NCBI GenBank assembly: GCA_024195585.1 | Contig: SWBL01000016.1 | Span: 209,643 to 273,642, forward strand | Origin: Aureobasidium sp. EXF-3400 | Lineage: Eukaryota; Ascomycota; Dothideomycetes; Dothideales; Saccotheciaceae | Direction: 5' to 3' | Length of the DNA stretch: 64,000 bases | Part shown: positions 32,265-43,003 of the stretch, piece by piece | How positions within the stretch are numbered: the first letter of the stretch is position 1 | Layout: each line of letters starts with the position of its first letter | Notes under the pieces: generated by a model | Seen by the model: only the letters and a program-made list of their open reading frames with translations | The model's database searches: none | Told to the model about the DNA's origin: nothing | Position numbers and translations under genes: made by a program

Positions 32265-34032
32265 ATGGGAAAGGGTAAGTTCTGCTGGTTCAGATAAGAC
32301 AAATAGACGACTGACTTGCGATGCAGGAACCGATAAGCTGTACGTATGTCGCAGCCTCAACACCGGGATCCAGTCGAGACTCAGCTAACACACAACGACA
32401 CAGATCACTCACAGCGAGTGGGCTTCCGACACGGCCTTCTCTGCCAGCGCTGGAGCCGGCGTGAGCAAGGGTAGCGTTTCTGGCGCCTTCAAACGGCTTC
32501 CCTACAACTTCTGCGCTTTGTCGCTACAACCCTTCGAACACCCAGTCTGCACATCCGACGGAACTATCTTTGACCTTACAAACATCCTCCCATGGCTGAA
32601 GAAGCACGGAACAAACCCCGTCGATGGTGCTCCCTTGAAGTCTGCCGATCTGATCAAGCTCAACTTCGCAAAGAACGACGATGGCGAATACGTTGATCCC
32701 GTTACCTACAAGGTCTTTACCGACAATACACACATTGTTGCCCTCAAGATATCCGGGAACGTCTTTGCATGGGATACCGTCGAACGTTTGAACATCAAGG
32801 CCAAAAACTGGAAGGATCTGGTCAGCGATCAAGACTTCAGCAGGAAGGACATCATAACTCTTCAGGACCCACAGAACATCGAGGCAAGAGACTTGAGTTC
32901 ATTCAAGTACATCCAAGATGGCGCAAGCACCTTGACCCCAGAGCAAGAAGCCGAACGGAACGCCACTGTCAACACTGGTGCACTTGGAAACGCTGCAAAG
33001 ATTCTCAAGGCCAAGGAAGCCGTCGCAAAAGCAAGAGCAGAGAGACAAAATGCTGCCCAAGGAAATTCTTTACAGAGGGCCATGGCCGAAGCGAAGAAGT
33101 CGAGTACTGCCACAGGGGCTTCGAAGCCCGTGCCATACAACGCTGCACAGTACACCACAGGTAAGGCCGCCGCCTCTTTCACCAGTACTGGTATCTCCGT
33201 CCACACTGGCAACGAGCGTGCATTGTTGTCAGATGAAGACTACATGTTGAAGCCCAAGCGCGTCAAGCACAAGGGCTACGCTCGCCTGCAGACTAACCAT
33301 GGCGACATCAACGTCGAGTTGCACACCGATCTCGCTCCCAAAGCAGTCTGGAACTTTGTCCGTCTGGCGCAAAAAGGCTACTACAAGAACATCCCCTTCC
33401 ACCGCAATATCCGTAACTTCATGATTCAAGGTGGTGATCCCACAGGAACAGGTCGCGGTGGTCAGTCCATCTGGGGCAAGAACTTCGCAGATGAAACAGA
33501 GAATGCTCTCGTTCACGACTCTCGAGGTGTTCTTTCAATGGCCAACAAAGGCAAAGACACAAACTCGTCACAATTTTTCATCACATATCGTGCCGTTCCA
33601 CATCTGAACAAAAAACACACAATCTTCGGCAGAGTGGTGGGTGGAAATGACTCGTTATCACGCCTCGAAGCCGTCAAGACAGATGAAGGCAATCGACCCA
33701 TTGACGACTGCATCTTGGAAGACGTTGTCGTCTTCGTCGATCCTTTCGAGGAGTTCCAAAAAGAGCGTGCTGAGAACGAAGATGCACAAAGAGCAAAGGA
33801 AGAGATCCAACGACAAGGAGGTACGGAAGACGACAAGACAACCTGGACAGGCAAGCGCATCAGAGGAGACGGAAAGGTCGAGGACAAGGCGCCTGCAGGA
33901 GTAGGCAAGTATCTGAAAACTGCTTCTGCGCCGCCAGTCGAGGAAGACGAGATTGTGGGCGAATGGGATGAACCTGAGCCGCCGAAGAAAAAGGCCAAGT
34001 CTGGTGGGTTTGGTAACTTTGATAGTTGGTAA
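32265..34032 (+). CDS. cyp8: U-box cyclophilin, peptidyl-prolyl isomerase-like 2
   Basis: Exons 32265-32274, 32327-32343 and 32404-34032 give 551 residues starting MGKGTDKLYITHSEW, the invariant start of PPIL2/Cyp8. The two very short first exons have clean GTAAGT and GTATGT donors. Residues ~38-105 are the U-box (LPYNFCALSLQPFEHPVCTS). A linker with coiled coil follows, then a cyclophilin domain at ~280-440 (FMIQGGDPTGTGRGGQSIWG, SSQFFITYRAVPHLNKKHTI). The usual active-site Arg-Phe pair is seen as FHRNIRNFMIQGG. The C-terminus is acidic with a KKKAK tail. The human homologue is a nuclear E3 ligase and spliceosome-associated isomerase; the same role is likely here. Confidence 0.95.
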
Positions 34033-35855
34033 GCAGGCCGTGCAGAACCCTGCAATACATGCTTCCTTCAAATTGCAACACCTTTTGGTACCTCCACTGC
34101 CTATAAAAGAACCACCACAGTGTCATATTACTTTTGCATCTTGCACGCGTCAAAGCTGCTCATGCTCTCTGTGCAGAAGACTATCAGACACTACTTGGTG
34201 CGCTCCGAATCAGTCTATCAACTATCAGGAGCTGGTCAAAGTGGCCCAACCAGAAACAATCAGGTCTGTGATTCCCAAGTCTCCTTCTGTGATCTCCTGT
34301 GCTCAGACGCCTTTCACCGATACCGGGAAGGTTTCGTTACCGACATTAGAGGAAAATGAGAGAGTTTCAAATACAGTGACCTCTTCGTTTGATGTATCCA
34401 CTGAACGTGCATCTCACCAGTCTTGAATGTTCAGGATTGAGACGGCTGGTAACATACTGCTACAGAGACAGTAGTCGTACTCCGGCGTGAATTTTCTTGG
34501 GAGTCCTCTCCTCGTGTATCCTGGATCTTGTATAGAAGGTCAACAGCAGGTCATCAATCCACAAATCCAGATTGCAAATGCACACTTCTCATATATCTGC
34601 ATCGGTATAGCGGAGAACAGCATGATGGTTACACCGTCTCGTCTCGTGATATACCTATAGATTGCATTTCCTAGGTTCGTGAGTTGCATTATACGCTTTC
34701 GACATATCTTGCCTGGCTTGATCCATACCCGATCACAAAGAACGCCGATATTTATGCTAGGACCAAGTACGAAATAACCAGACTACTACAGATTCTGACA
34801 TCCTCAGTTGATCCTCTTACGATGTAATCGCAAACAGGCTCATAAGATCCATTCTGTAAAGAATGCAAGGAACAAAATCTGAAGCAAGGAGTGCTTTTCC
34901 ACGTTGGTATGAAATCTTCTCTTTTAACCCTTTCAACTTCTGTTCCTACATGTGGATGACACCTTCGTTTCATTGCTCGGAAGAGACTACACCTACTTGC
35001 CTAGAGGGTTTGTGGTAGGGGTAGTATATCATTATATATACCATTTAGCAAAGCCCGCCGAAGAACGTTGTCTCGTGGGTCGATGAATCTACTACCAAGT
35101 TCATATCTCCTATCGTTAGTGGAAAGTCTGTTATGTATAGCAGATTAGTTGATAGTTACCATTCTTCACGGGATAGTGGTTCAAGATCTGTTCGTCGTCG
35201 ACCCGGTTTTCGAAGCTTAAGTTTTATGTGTTGATTCGATAAGCAGACGAGGTCGATGTCTGTTCTTCTTTCTCGTGGCTTCCGTTACATAGGGAAGATA
35301 CTTAGGAGATATATATCATAGCTCGACACATGGACATGATTTAGGCAAAGATGATCCTCCTATATGTAGCGTACCTTTTACGTATAGCTATAAGGATGCA
35401 TAATAATACAGGATAGTGTCCATCGAGATTGAATAGATACTCAACTATTTTCGGAAATACCTCTAATCGAGAGTACTCTGTGCCTTTGTATAGCGTGGTT
35501 GAGTACACTACTCGAGTAGGAGATCGAGTGAGACAGGGATGGATGTGTCATAATAAGAAAAGAGAATAAATGGAACAAAAAATGACTCGACGCGGGGTCT
35601 TGGCGTCGCGGTGGATCGTCTTCGAGAGTTGACTCATGAGAAATTTACGATTTGGTATCACATCAGCTCACTGTCGCCGACAATTTGCACAGTAGACCTA
35701 TCTCACATTCCGAGCTCTCGCGACACGACTATATATACGCATCACATAATCTTTGACGCGACGCGACACAACTCTGGGCCATCAGGACGACTCGACTGAG
35801 CCAACAAATTATATACACCCAACGAAGCAGAGAAGGTCGGAAACACACTAGCACC
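34033..35855. promoter_or_regulatory. AT-rich intergenic region and eIF2B delta promoter
   Basis: About 1.8 kb without a credible gene. It is AT-rich, especially 34990-35600, with many stop codons in all frames. A TATA box (ATATATA) at 35730-35737 lies ~120 nt before the ATG at 35856, in a stretch with CGACGCGACGCGAC-type repeats. A GTCGTCGACCCGG segment near 35196 resembles a motif of the 54 kb repeat. Confidence 0.45.
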
Positions 35856-37477
35856 ATGTCGTCAGCAGCAGGAGAGGCTGAGAAGCCCGTGAACACACCC
35901 GCACAAAACGGAAATGCAGACAAAACAGCAAGCGCACCTAAGAAGGAAAAGGCACCAAAGGGCGAAGCTGGCAAGAAGGACGAAGGAGCAGCAGATGGAG
36001 ACGACAAGAAGATCTCAGGCGCCGAGCTGAAGAAACAGAAGCAGGCCGAGAAGGCTGCGCGACGTGAAAAGGAAAAGGCAGACCGCATGGCCCAACTCGG
36101 ACAGACAGCAGCAACACCACAGACACCTGCTAAGGGCGCAAAGGGTGGTGATGCGAAGAAGGGTGGAGAGGCAGCACAGAAGGGTGGACCTGCTCAAGGT
36201 CAGGCACAGCACAAGAAGGGTCAATCCCAGGGTGGAAACCTGCCTATGCGCGGCAAGCCTGGTCCTGGAGGAGCCGTCCCTACACCTCAACAACAACCGC
36301 AGCGAAAGACGAAAGAGGTCGGTTTGTTCGGCCATCTGTACACATCTGCTTCCAAGCGAAACACCATGGAGGGTGTGAGTAAGGAAGTTCACCCTGCCGT
36401 TTTGGCTTTGGGTCTGCAGATGAGCTCCTTCACCGTCTGTGGAAGCAATGCACGATGTGTTGCCATGTTGCTCGCTTTCAAAAAGGTATCCTTCATCGTT
36501 CGTCGATTGTCGTCTTCGTGCATATGTCTGACGTGAAACAACAGGCTATTCAGGACTACCAGACACCACACAACACCTCCCTCGCACGCCATCTTACATC
36601 CCACTACCTCTCACCTCAGATCGACTATCTCAAATCACACCGCCCCATCTCCGTTTCCATGGGTAATGCCATTCGATGGCTTAAGGATCTCATCATCAAG
36701 ATCGACCCTGATACGCCAGAAGCAAGCGCAAAGGAAGACATTTGTTCCGCCATTGACACCTTCATTCGCGAACGCATTACTGTCGCAGACACGGCCATCG
36801 CTGCAACAGCTTGTGCAAAGATTCGCAACAACAGCACCATTGTCACGTATGCAAAGTCCTCCATCGTCGAGAAGACACTGTTACATGCTTGGGCCTCAGG
36901 AACACGCTTCAAGGTCGTTGTCGTTGATTCGCGTCCTCTGTTTGAGGGCAGGAACTTGGTGCGACGACTTGCCAACGCTGGCATTCCTGTTTCCTACCTT
37001 ATGGCCGCCGCAGCTCCTCACGCCCTCAAAGACGCAGACCTGGTCTTGCTGGGTGCCCACGCTATGATGGCCAACGGTCGTCTGTACTCGCGTGTCGGTA
37101 CAGCTGCAGTCGCTATGCTGGCCCACTTCCGCGATATCCCCGTCATCGTGCTTTGCGAGAGTATCAAGTTCACCGATCGTGTCGCGCTTGACAGTATTGT
37201 GCTGAACGAAGTTGCGCCTGCTGAGCAACTGATCCCTGTCTCAAAGTCTGTTCCAGCCCCTGCATCAACCGACGCCAAGAAGGACGACAAAGACGAAGAC
37301 TCACAAGCAAAGTTGGAGAACTGGCGCGACATGCCAAACTTGCAACTACTTAATATTCTCTACGATGTCACACCTGCTGAGTATGTCAACATGGTCATCA
37401 CTGAGTATGGATCACTGCCGCCCAGCTCTGTGCCTGTCGTGCATCGCATCAGTACAGAGAGAGATGTCAGACTTTGA
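35856..37477 (+). CDS. GCD2: Translation initiation factor eIF2B, delta subunit
   Basis: Two exons, 35856-36485 and 36545-37477, flank a 59 nt intron (GTATCC...CAACAG) and give 520 residues. The first ~150 residues are disordered, Lys/Gly/Gln-rich, with a charged helix (KKQKQAEKAARREKEKADRM). The rest is the eIF2B alpha/beta/delta fold. It has a helical N-terminal part (HPAVLALGLQMSSFTVCGSN, FIRERITVADTAI) and a Rossmann-like C-terminal part (TRFKVVVVDSRPLFEGRNLV, DADLVLLGAHAMMANGRLYS, CESIKFTDRVALDSIVLNE). Delta belongs to the regulatory subcomplex of the eIF2 guanine-nucleotide exchange factor, sensing phosphorylated eIF2 alpha. The long basic N-terminus separates it from alpha and beta. 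Confidence 0.93.
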
Positions 37478-38378
37478 AACGCTTGTGCAAAAAGATATAG
37501 CAACATGAGAAAATGAAAAGCATTAATTACCAAAGAGATCCTGCAACATCGAAGTCGCGCCGACATGTCTGTGTTCATCAATGACGCTGGTATTGTGGCG
37601 GTTCGTCGCTTCCGAAAGGGGAATGGTGCATCACCAGGAGAACAATACTAAGCTTCGCTCCTGCCAGACCTGCTTCCAACACTTTCCTCCACTGGACATC
37701 ACAGAACCCGTTTGCAGTCGTTCTCTCGACCATTCAATGACTCTGTGACGACCCGGAGTCTCATCAAGGCGCTGATGGCTTCCTTGACAGCGGACCTATC
37801 CCAGGTGAATTTGCTCCTGCAATATCAAACATGAAGCGCTACCGCTCTCGCATGATCTTTCAAGATTATCGTCATACTAACTTCTCAATCGCAGCAGTAC
37901 AATACCCGCACTGGTCAGATTGAGTTCACACAATGCTATGTCCGCCAGCCGGCAGTGATTTGCCGCTCTGCTCTTGATGTCTTTGTCCATACACAACAAT
38001 ATTAAGAGTATCAACACAATGCTTACTCGGCAGAGATTGATAGAAAGCAATCTCCATTTGCTACTCGAGTGGATCCTCTTCTTTGATCCTTCCCCCCTGT
38101 TCTTTATTCCAAAGACAAATCATACGAACCAGACCAAGTCAACAGACTTCATCCCGGCCAACACGAACCGAGTCCACCGCATCAAAGACATCGCCTCCCA
38201 TTGTGCTGCTTTCCTATATAACCCACCTACTCATCATCATTATCTCTCCACTTCATCAAGTACAAACAAACTTACACACTCATTAGTAAGCCTCCTCCTT
38301 TACAATCTACAAACACACTCATACTTACCAAGCCTTCAGCTTTTCAAGTAAACCAAACCACCTTCCACAATCCAAACA
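37478..38378. promoter_or_regulatory. Promoter and leader of the small repeat-protein gene
   Basis: About 900 nt without a gene. A strong TATA box (TATATAA, 38215-38221) is followed by a C/A/T-rich leader of about 150 nt up to the ATG at 38379. GTAAGC at 38286 could be a donor for a leader intron. The well-formed TATA and leader suggest a strongly or inducibly expressed gene. Confidence 0.5.
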
Positions 38379-38600
38379 ATGGCCTCTTCAGACTTCACCA
38401 ACACTGGCGCTCCCGTCAACACCTTCACCCAGAGCCGTGGCTACCGCGACAAGATGTGCGTTGTCCAAAACCGCGGCCAACTCTACATGTCTTCATGCAC
38501 TCTCCAGGGCAAGGGCCAGCTTTACATGTCCTCATGCACTCTTCAAGGCAAGGGTCGCGGTCAGCTTTACATGTCTAGCTGCTCGTTGATGAGAAACTAA
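38379..38600 (+). CDS. Small protein with three GQLYMSSC repeats
   Basis: A 73-residue frame in good start context, downstream of a TATA box and leader. After a ~30-residue N-terminal part (MASSDFTNTGAPVNTFTQSR) it consists of three imperfect repeats. Each has the core Gly-Gln-Leu-Tyr-Met-Ser-Ser-Cys-[Thr/Ser]-Leu; the first two are followed by Gln-Gly-Lys, with RG or GRG before the first and third. Synonymous differences between the repeats (CTC/CTT, TCT/TCC) argue that the protein sequence is selected. There is no signal peptide or membrane span; one cysteine per repeat plus one earlier. I do not recognise the family. A long AT-rich 3' region follows. Confidence 0.7.
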   Translation: MASSDFTNTGAPVNTFTQSRGYRDKMCVVQNRGQLYMSSCTLQGKGQLYMSSCTLQGKGRGQLYMSSCSLMRN

Positions 38601-39564
38601 ATTACCCGACACTTGTTTAGCAGGTGTGAGCAATCAGGGACGGGACGCTAGTCGTTTCTTTCTCTGCTGCTTTTTTTTTTGATTATTTTTCGGTCCCTTT
38701 ATGTATTTCTTCTTCACTCTATTATTATTGCGAATCTCTGAGTAATGCTTTGCTACCTGGGGTTTCTCTTATCAAATTTATCTTTTGCTTTGCAAACCAT
38801 TCTCTTTCTCTAACATTCTGCTGACTGTGACACTTTCTGCTTATATGACTTATCTGCTCTACCGTTCTTGATACGTGTGATGAATGGTGTTGACCTTCAC
38901 AGGCATTCGCATGCTTGACTCAGCTTGAGGACAGCAATGTAACGTAGATACAGGCATGGAAGTCCCGGGACGCCTAACCTATGTCTAGTAGAGAAAAGAG
39001 AAACACGAATGGTGCAATCTTCTTGTCAGAGTGCTTGCAAGTAATTGAAGTCTGTAATTCTGCAGATCAATTGGCGATCTCCTTTCTTTACACGCGTAGT
39101 TCCTTGCAATCTCTGCAACGTACCAATGTTGCGGCAGAAGAGATACTCTTAACTTCTTCTGCAGTCAAGCAAAATAACAAGATTAACAAATCACCGTGGA
39201 GAGAATAGTGTTCATGATCATGACCAGGGTCTTCCTCCATACAGGAATTGTGGAGAGCTCTCGGCTAGAGTGCTTGCCGAAAAGTCCGATTAACGCCGAA
39301 ATTCAAAGAGCTGTTTCAACACCAGAATCGAAGGAAGCCTACAAAGACCTTTATGCAGAAACAATCAAGGTCTCGCGAAACAAGCAGAAGTCTTCTGAGG
39401 ATAACATCATTACCGGATCTCACAGGACTGCCAATAGATGATCACTTAGGCAGGAGCGGCTCATTGAGCATCGAGAGCATTATGACGTGGCGGGGTCTCA
39501 TGGATTTGTAAGTCGAAGGTGGAGCAGCTCTCATGCCGCCATTGCTTGCCTCAAATCATTCCAT
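38601..39564. other. Intergenic stretch
   Basis: T-rich 3' flank of the repeat gene (a T10 run near 38670), then mixed sequence. A frame at about 39196-39441 ending in a charged stretch (EIQRAVSTPESKEAYKDLYA) has a protein-like tail but no supported start or promoter; I leave it uncalled. Confidence 0.35.
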
Positions 39565-40742
39565 ATGTTTTCTTCAATCTTTCGAGCTCAGTATAGAACA
39601 CTTGCAAGAACCAATTGTATCTCTCTCCAGTTTAGACCTTTCACGTCAAACACCAAACTCAACATGAAGGAAGCAATCATCCGCTCCGGCCCCAAGGTCG
39701 AGATTGTCGACTCGCCTGTACCCAAGGCTGAGAAGGGTCAGGTTGTCATCAAGGTTATCTACTCTGGTAGTAACCCCAAGGATTGGTATGTTTGAGACCA
39801 CTGGCCGAAAAAATCCAGCTCTGACACTCCCGCAGGAAGTACCCTCAAATGACAAAGAAGGGCGAAATGAACCAAGGTGACGACATTGCTGGTACCGTCC
39901 ACGAGGTCGGTGAGGGGGTCTCTGAATTTAAGAAGGGTGACCGCGTCATTGCCTTCCATCAGATGCTGGCCCCTGGCGGTTCCTACGCCGAGTACGCTGT
40001 TGCTTGGGCCCACACCACTGCCTACCTCGCCGAGCACGTCTCTTTCCAGGAGGGTGCCGCTCTGCCTCTTGCTTCTTTGACTTCTGCCCTTGGTCTCTAT
40101 GAACGTCTGAGACTGCCCCAGCCTTGGACTCCTCGCAAGGACGACGAGAAGCCCATTCCTCTGGTCATCTACGGAGCTTCATCCTCCATCGGTTATTACG
40201 CTACACAACTCGCCGTTCGCTCAAATATTCACCCCATCATTGGTGTCGCTGGTCGCGCCAGATCACACGTCGAGAAGCTTCTTGATCTTAGCAAGGGCGA
40301 TGTGATTGTTGACTACCGTGACGGCGACGAGGCCGTGCAGAAGGGCATCAAGGAGGCACTCAAGGGCGCTGAGCTTCACCACTGCTTCGACGGTGTGTCA
40401 GAACAGAACTCCTACCAGAACGTCGCTGCAGTCATGGCTGAGAACGGCCACATCACTCTGGTCCTTCCTGGCAAGGACTTCTCAGACTGCCCCAAGCATG
40501 TCAAGCAGTCCATCACTATGGTTGGAGACATGCACGGAGATCACAAGGACTTTGGCTCTGTCTTCTTCCGCTACATTGCAAAGGGTGTTGATGAGGGTTG
40601 GTTCAAGGCTCAGCCTCAGGAGGAGATCGCTGGCGGTCTCGAGGGTGTTGAGCAGGGTCTCGCCAACTTGAAGTCTGGCAAGGCTTCAGCTGTCAAGTAC
40701 GTCTTTAAGGTTGCCGACACTCCTGGTGCTGGTCAGTCGTAA
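39565..40742 (+). CDS. Zinc-type alcohol dehydrogenase-like / quinone oxidoreductase (MDR)
   Basis: Exons 39565-39785 and 39836-40742 (50 nt intron, GTATGT...CGCAG) give 375 residues. The ATG at 39664 would give 342. The upstream 33 residues (MFSSIFRAQYRTLARTNCIS and on) are Arg-rich without acidic residues, like a mitochondrial presequence, so both starts may be used. The N-terminal GroES-like domain includes VIKVIYSGSNPKDW and GDDIAGTVHEVGEGVSEFKK. The Rossmann part has LVIYGASSSIGYYATQLA, a GxSSxxG variant of the NAD(P)-binding motif. The structural-zinc cysteines of classical ADHs are absent, so it belongs to the zinc-less enoyl reductase/quinone oxidoreductase side. Substrate unknown. 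Confidence 0.9.
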
Positions 40743-41079
40743 AGACAGATAAGAGAAAAGTAATGATCGCAAACTTAGCAATAAGCTAGTATGAATTTAT
40801 GTATTGGCCCTTGAAGGGTTTCTCAATCTCGCGTTCCTTCCATGTGCTTCAATTCTCTTTATGTTACATACGATTACTCTACTATGAGCGACATGCAAAC
40901 ATGAGCTTGATGAGAACAGATGAAAAGGCTAGAAATGGAGATTGTTCTCCTCAGCAGATCAGCAGGAAACCGAATTATTTGTTCATTATTCTCATTTTCT
41001 TTTCCCTCGTCAGGGTCTAGAACCTGGGTCGACAAGGGTTCACAAAAATCTCCCGAGGGATTCAATCTTGCCGTGAGAA
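40743..41079. other. Spacer between oxidoreductase and SET genes
   Basis: About 340 nt between co-oriented genes. No gene seen. Confidence 0.4.
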
Positions 41080-42135
41080 ATGTCAGCACCAGCCTCGCTT
41101 CACGCATCAACGATATTCGCTGTACGCGAAACAGCGGAATCCGGACGAGGAGTCTACGCGACACAATTCATCCCCAAGGGCACACTTTTGTTCGAGACAG
41201 CAGAGATCGCGGCCAGTGTCATTTACCGCGAGTACTGGAAAGAAGTCTGCGCACAATGCTTCCTCTATGACAGAGGCCGAAACTGGCGCATTCGTGATGC
41301 AAAAGCCGGACTTGCATTTTGCAGCGAAGAGTGTCAAGCGACATGGAAGAATGATGCTGTGAACGATGAAGCAGCAGCAATCGCTATCGAGGGACTGGGA
41401 AAGACTGGACAATCGAACTCGTCAGATCCGGATGAAGATCCAGATCATCTTCTTCCACGACCGACTGCACAAGAGATCGAGACAGCATGGGCAACAGCAG
41501 AAGAGACAGCGACAAAAATCCGCGCCGCACGAACGAATGCCAAACCCTCGAAACCAGAGCGCCGTCTGTTGACACAAGTCCTTGCTATACCGCCGATACG
41601 CGGCGTGATAGCCTACCAGCTACCTGCCCTCCTCACGATCGCAAACTCGCCATCTCTATGGTCTGATGTACTGATTCTCGAATCGGAAACCATGCCATAC
41701 ATCTCGCCAGCCGACCTAAAGTTCCAAATCACCAGTTATCACCATTTATTAGCCTGCGCACCTCTCGCTCTTCTCGATCACATCACCGCGACAGATCTCC
41801 GCACGCTGACAGCAAAATCATCACATAATGTGTTCAATATATGGTCGCAAGATCTAGACGAGGATACAAGTGGAGGCAGCGAGTGTTTGGGCTATGGATT
41901 GTGGACGGCAGCGAGTTACTGGAACCACAGCTGTGGACCTAATATACGGAAAAGGCGTGAGGGTCGTATGTGGAAGTTTTGGGCGGAGAGAGATGTGCAG
42001 GTTGGTGATGCGCTGTGTATCAGTTATCTGGGAGGTGACGAGAAGCATATGACGAGGAGCGAGAGGAGAGAAAAGTTGAAGGAGCATTGGAAGTTTGACT
42101 GTGCTTGTACGAGGTGCCAGGAAGAGGCCACTTAG
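41080..42135 (+). CDS. SET-domain protein (SMYD/Set5-6-like)
   Basis: An intronless 351-residue frame. The SET domain starts early (ESGRGVYATQFIPKGTLLFE, residues ~19-40). It is interrupted by a Cys-containing insert (VCAQCFL...AFCSEECQATW) that looks like a reduced MYND zinc finger, as in SMYD and yeast Set5/Set6. The second SET half has the cofactor-binding YWNHSCGPNIRKR motif and GDALCISYLGGDE, then a post-SET cysteine group (FDCACTRCQEE) at the very end. These residues support S-adenosylmethionine-dependent lysine methylation. The target (histone or other) cannot be told. A charged insert rich in Ala/Glu/Arg lies at about residues 110-165. Confidence 0.88.
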   Translation: MSAPASLHASTIFAVRETAESGRGVYATQFIPKGTLLFETAEIAASVIYREYWKEVCAQCFLYDRGRNWRIRDAKAGLAFCSEECQATWKNDAVNDEAAAIAIEGLGKTGQSNSSDPDEDPDHLLPRPTAQEIETAWATAEETATKIRAARTNAKPSKPERRLLTQVLAIPPIRGVIAYQLPALLTIANSPSLWSDVLILESETMPYISPADLKFQITSYHHLLACAPLALLDHITATDLRTLTAKSSHNVFNIWSQDLDEDTSGGSECLGYGLWTAASYWNHSCGPNIRKRREGRMWKFWAERDVQVGDALCISYLGGDEKHMTRSERREKLKEHWKFDCACTRCQEEAT

Positions 42136-43003
42136 AGATGCAGCCAATCTGTGAGGCATGTACACATGACGACAGACCGCTCTCAATAGCAGGGCAGTTC
42201 TGCTGGAGACACATGCTGTTTCCATGCTTGTCGAAGAGCACAAGCGAGCTGGCGACCAAACTCGGAACGGTGAAAACGCTTGGACCACGTCCATACCGTT
42301 CAGTCTCTCTCAACACAGCACGTCGGACTCTTCTTCCTCTTCATCGTTCTTCATGAACCGGCAAAAGGATACGAGCTATATTCAACTGCCCCTGACGCAG
42401 TCGCGTTCTCGTTTGTGCTAGTCATATCTACGACAAGCCCCCAGTTTTGGTCAAAGACCTCATGTCTGCCCAATGGCCGTAAGGCACAGAACGCCTTTTG
42501 CGCCTTACCCACAAGGCTTTCCATGAACCGAGACGATGTGGAAAGACAATTCATCGCATATATCAAGAGGCTTGAGGCATACTTACGCTTCTGGCACGCA
42601 GACTCACTCCGAATATCTCGCATGCGGAACAGCCAGCACCGGCTCCATCAGATAAACGTTCAAGTATCCAACGGCCGCCAGCCCTTCCCACCGGCACTTC
42701 TGTCATTCTTCTATCAGCCCTCTCGTACTTCTACCGCTAAGATAACGATATATTGATAAACGAGACATGTGTTCAGGTCGAGGCCTCGAACCGCAGACCA
42801 AAACAACGCTTGGCCCCAATATTGAAGAATGCCCTGTCAGCCTTATGGTACAACGATGGTATCGTTTTCAGAGCATACTCCATGTGGCTTTTTTTGCGAA
42901 ATAATATATAGCAAGAGCTCTGCGTGTCCTGGTAGACTTTCTTTTTCGTCATCTGCGTCACTCTTTCTATAATACCTACCTTCTTTAATACTGCACCTTC
43001 ACT
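42136..43003. other. Promoter side of the GH16-GLEYA gene
   Basis: About 870 nt. Competing frames on both strands (for example 42280-42756 plus and 42351-42623 minus) cancel each other; none is supported by a motif. An AT-rich block with ATAATATATA near 42900 lies about 100 nt before the ATG and may act as TATA. Confidence 0.35.
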
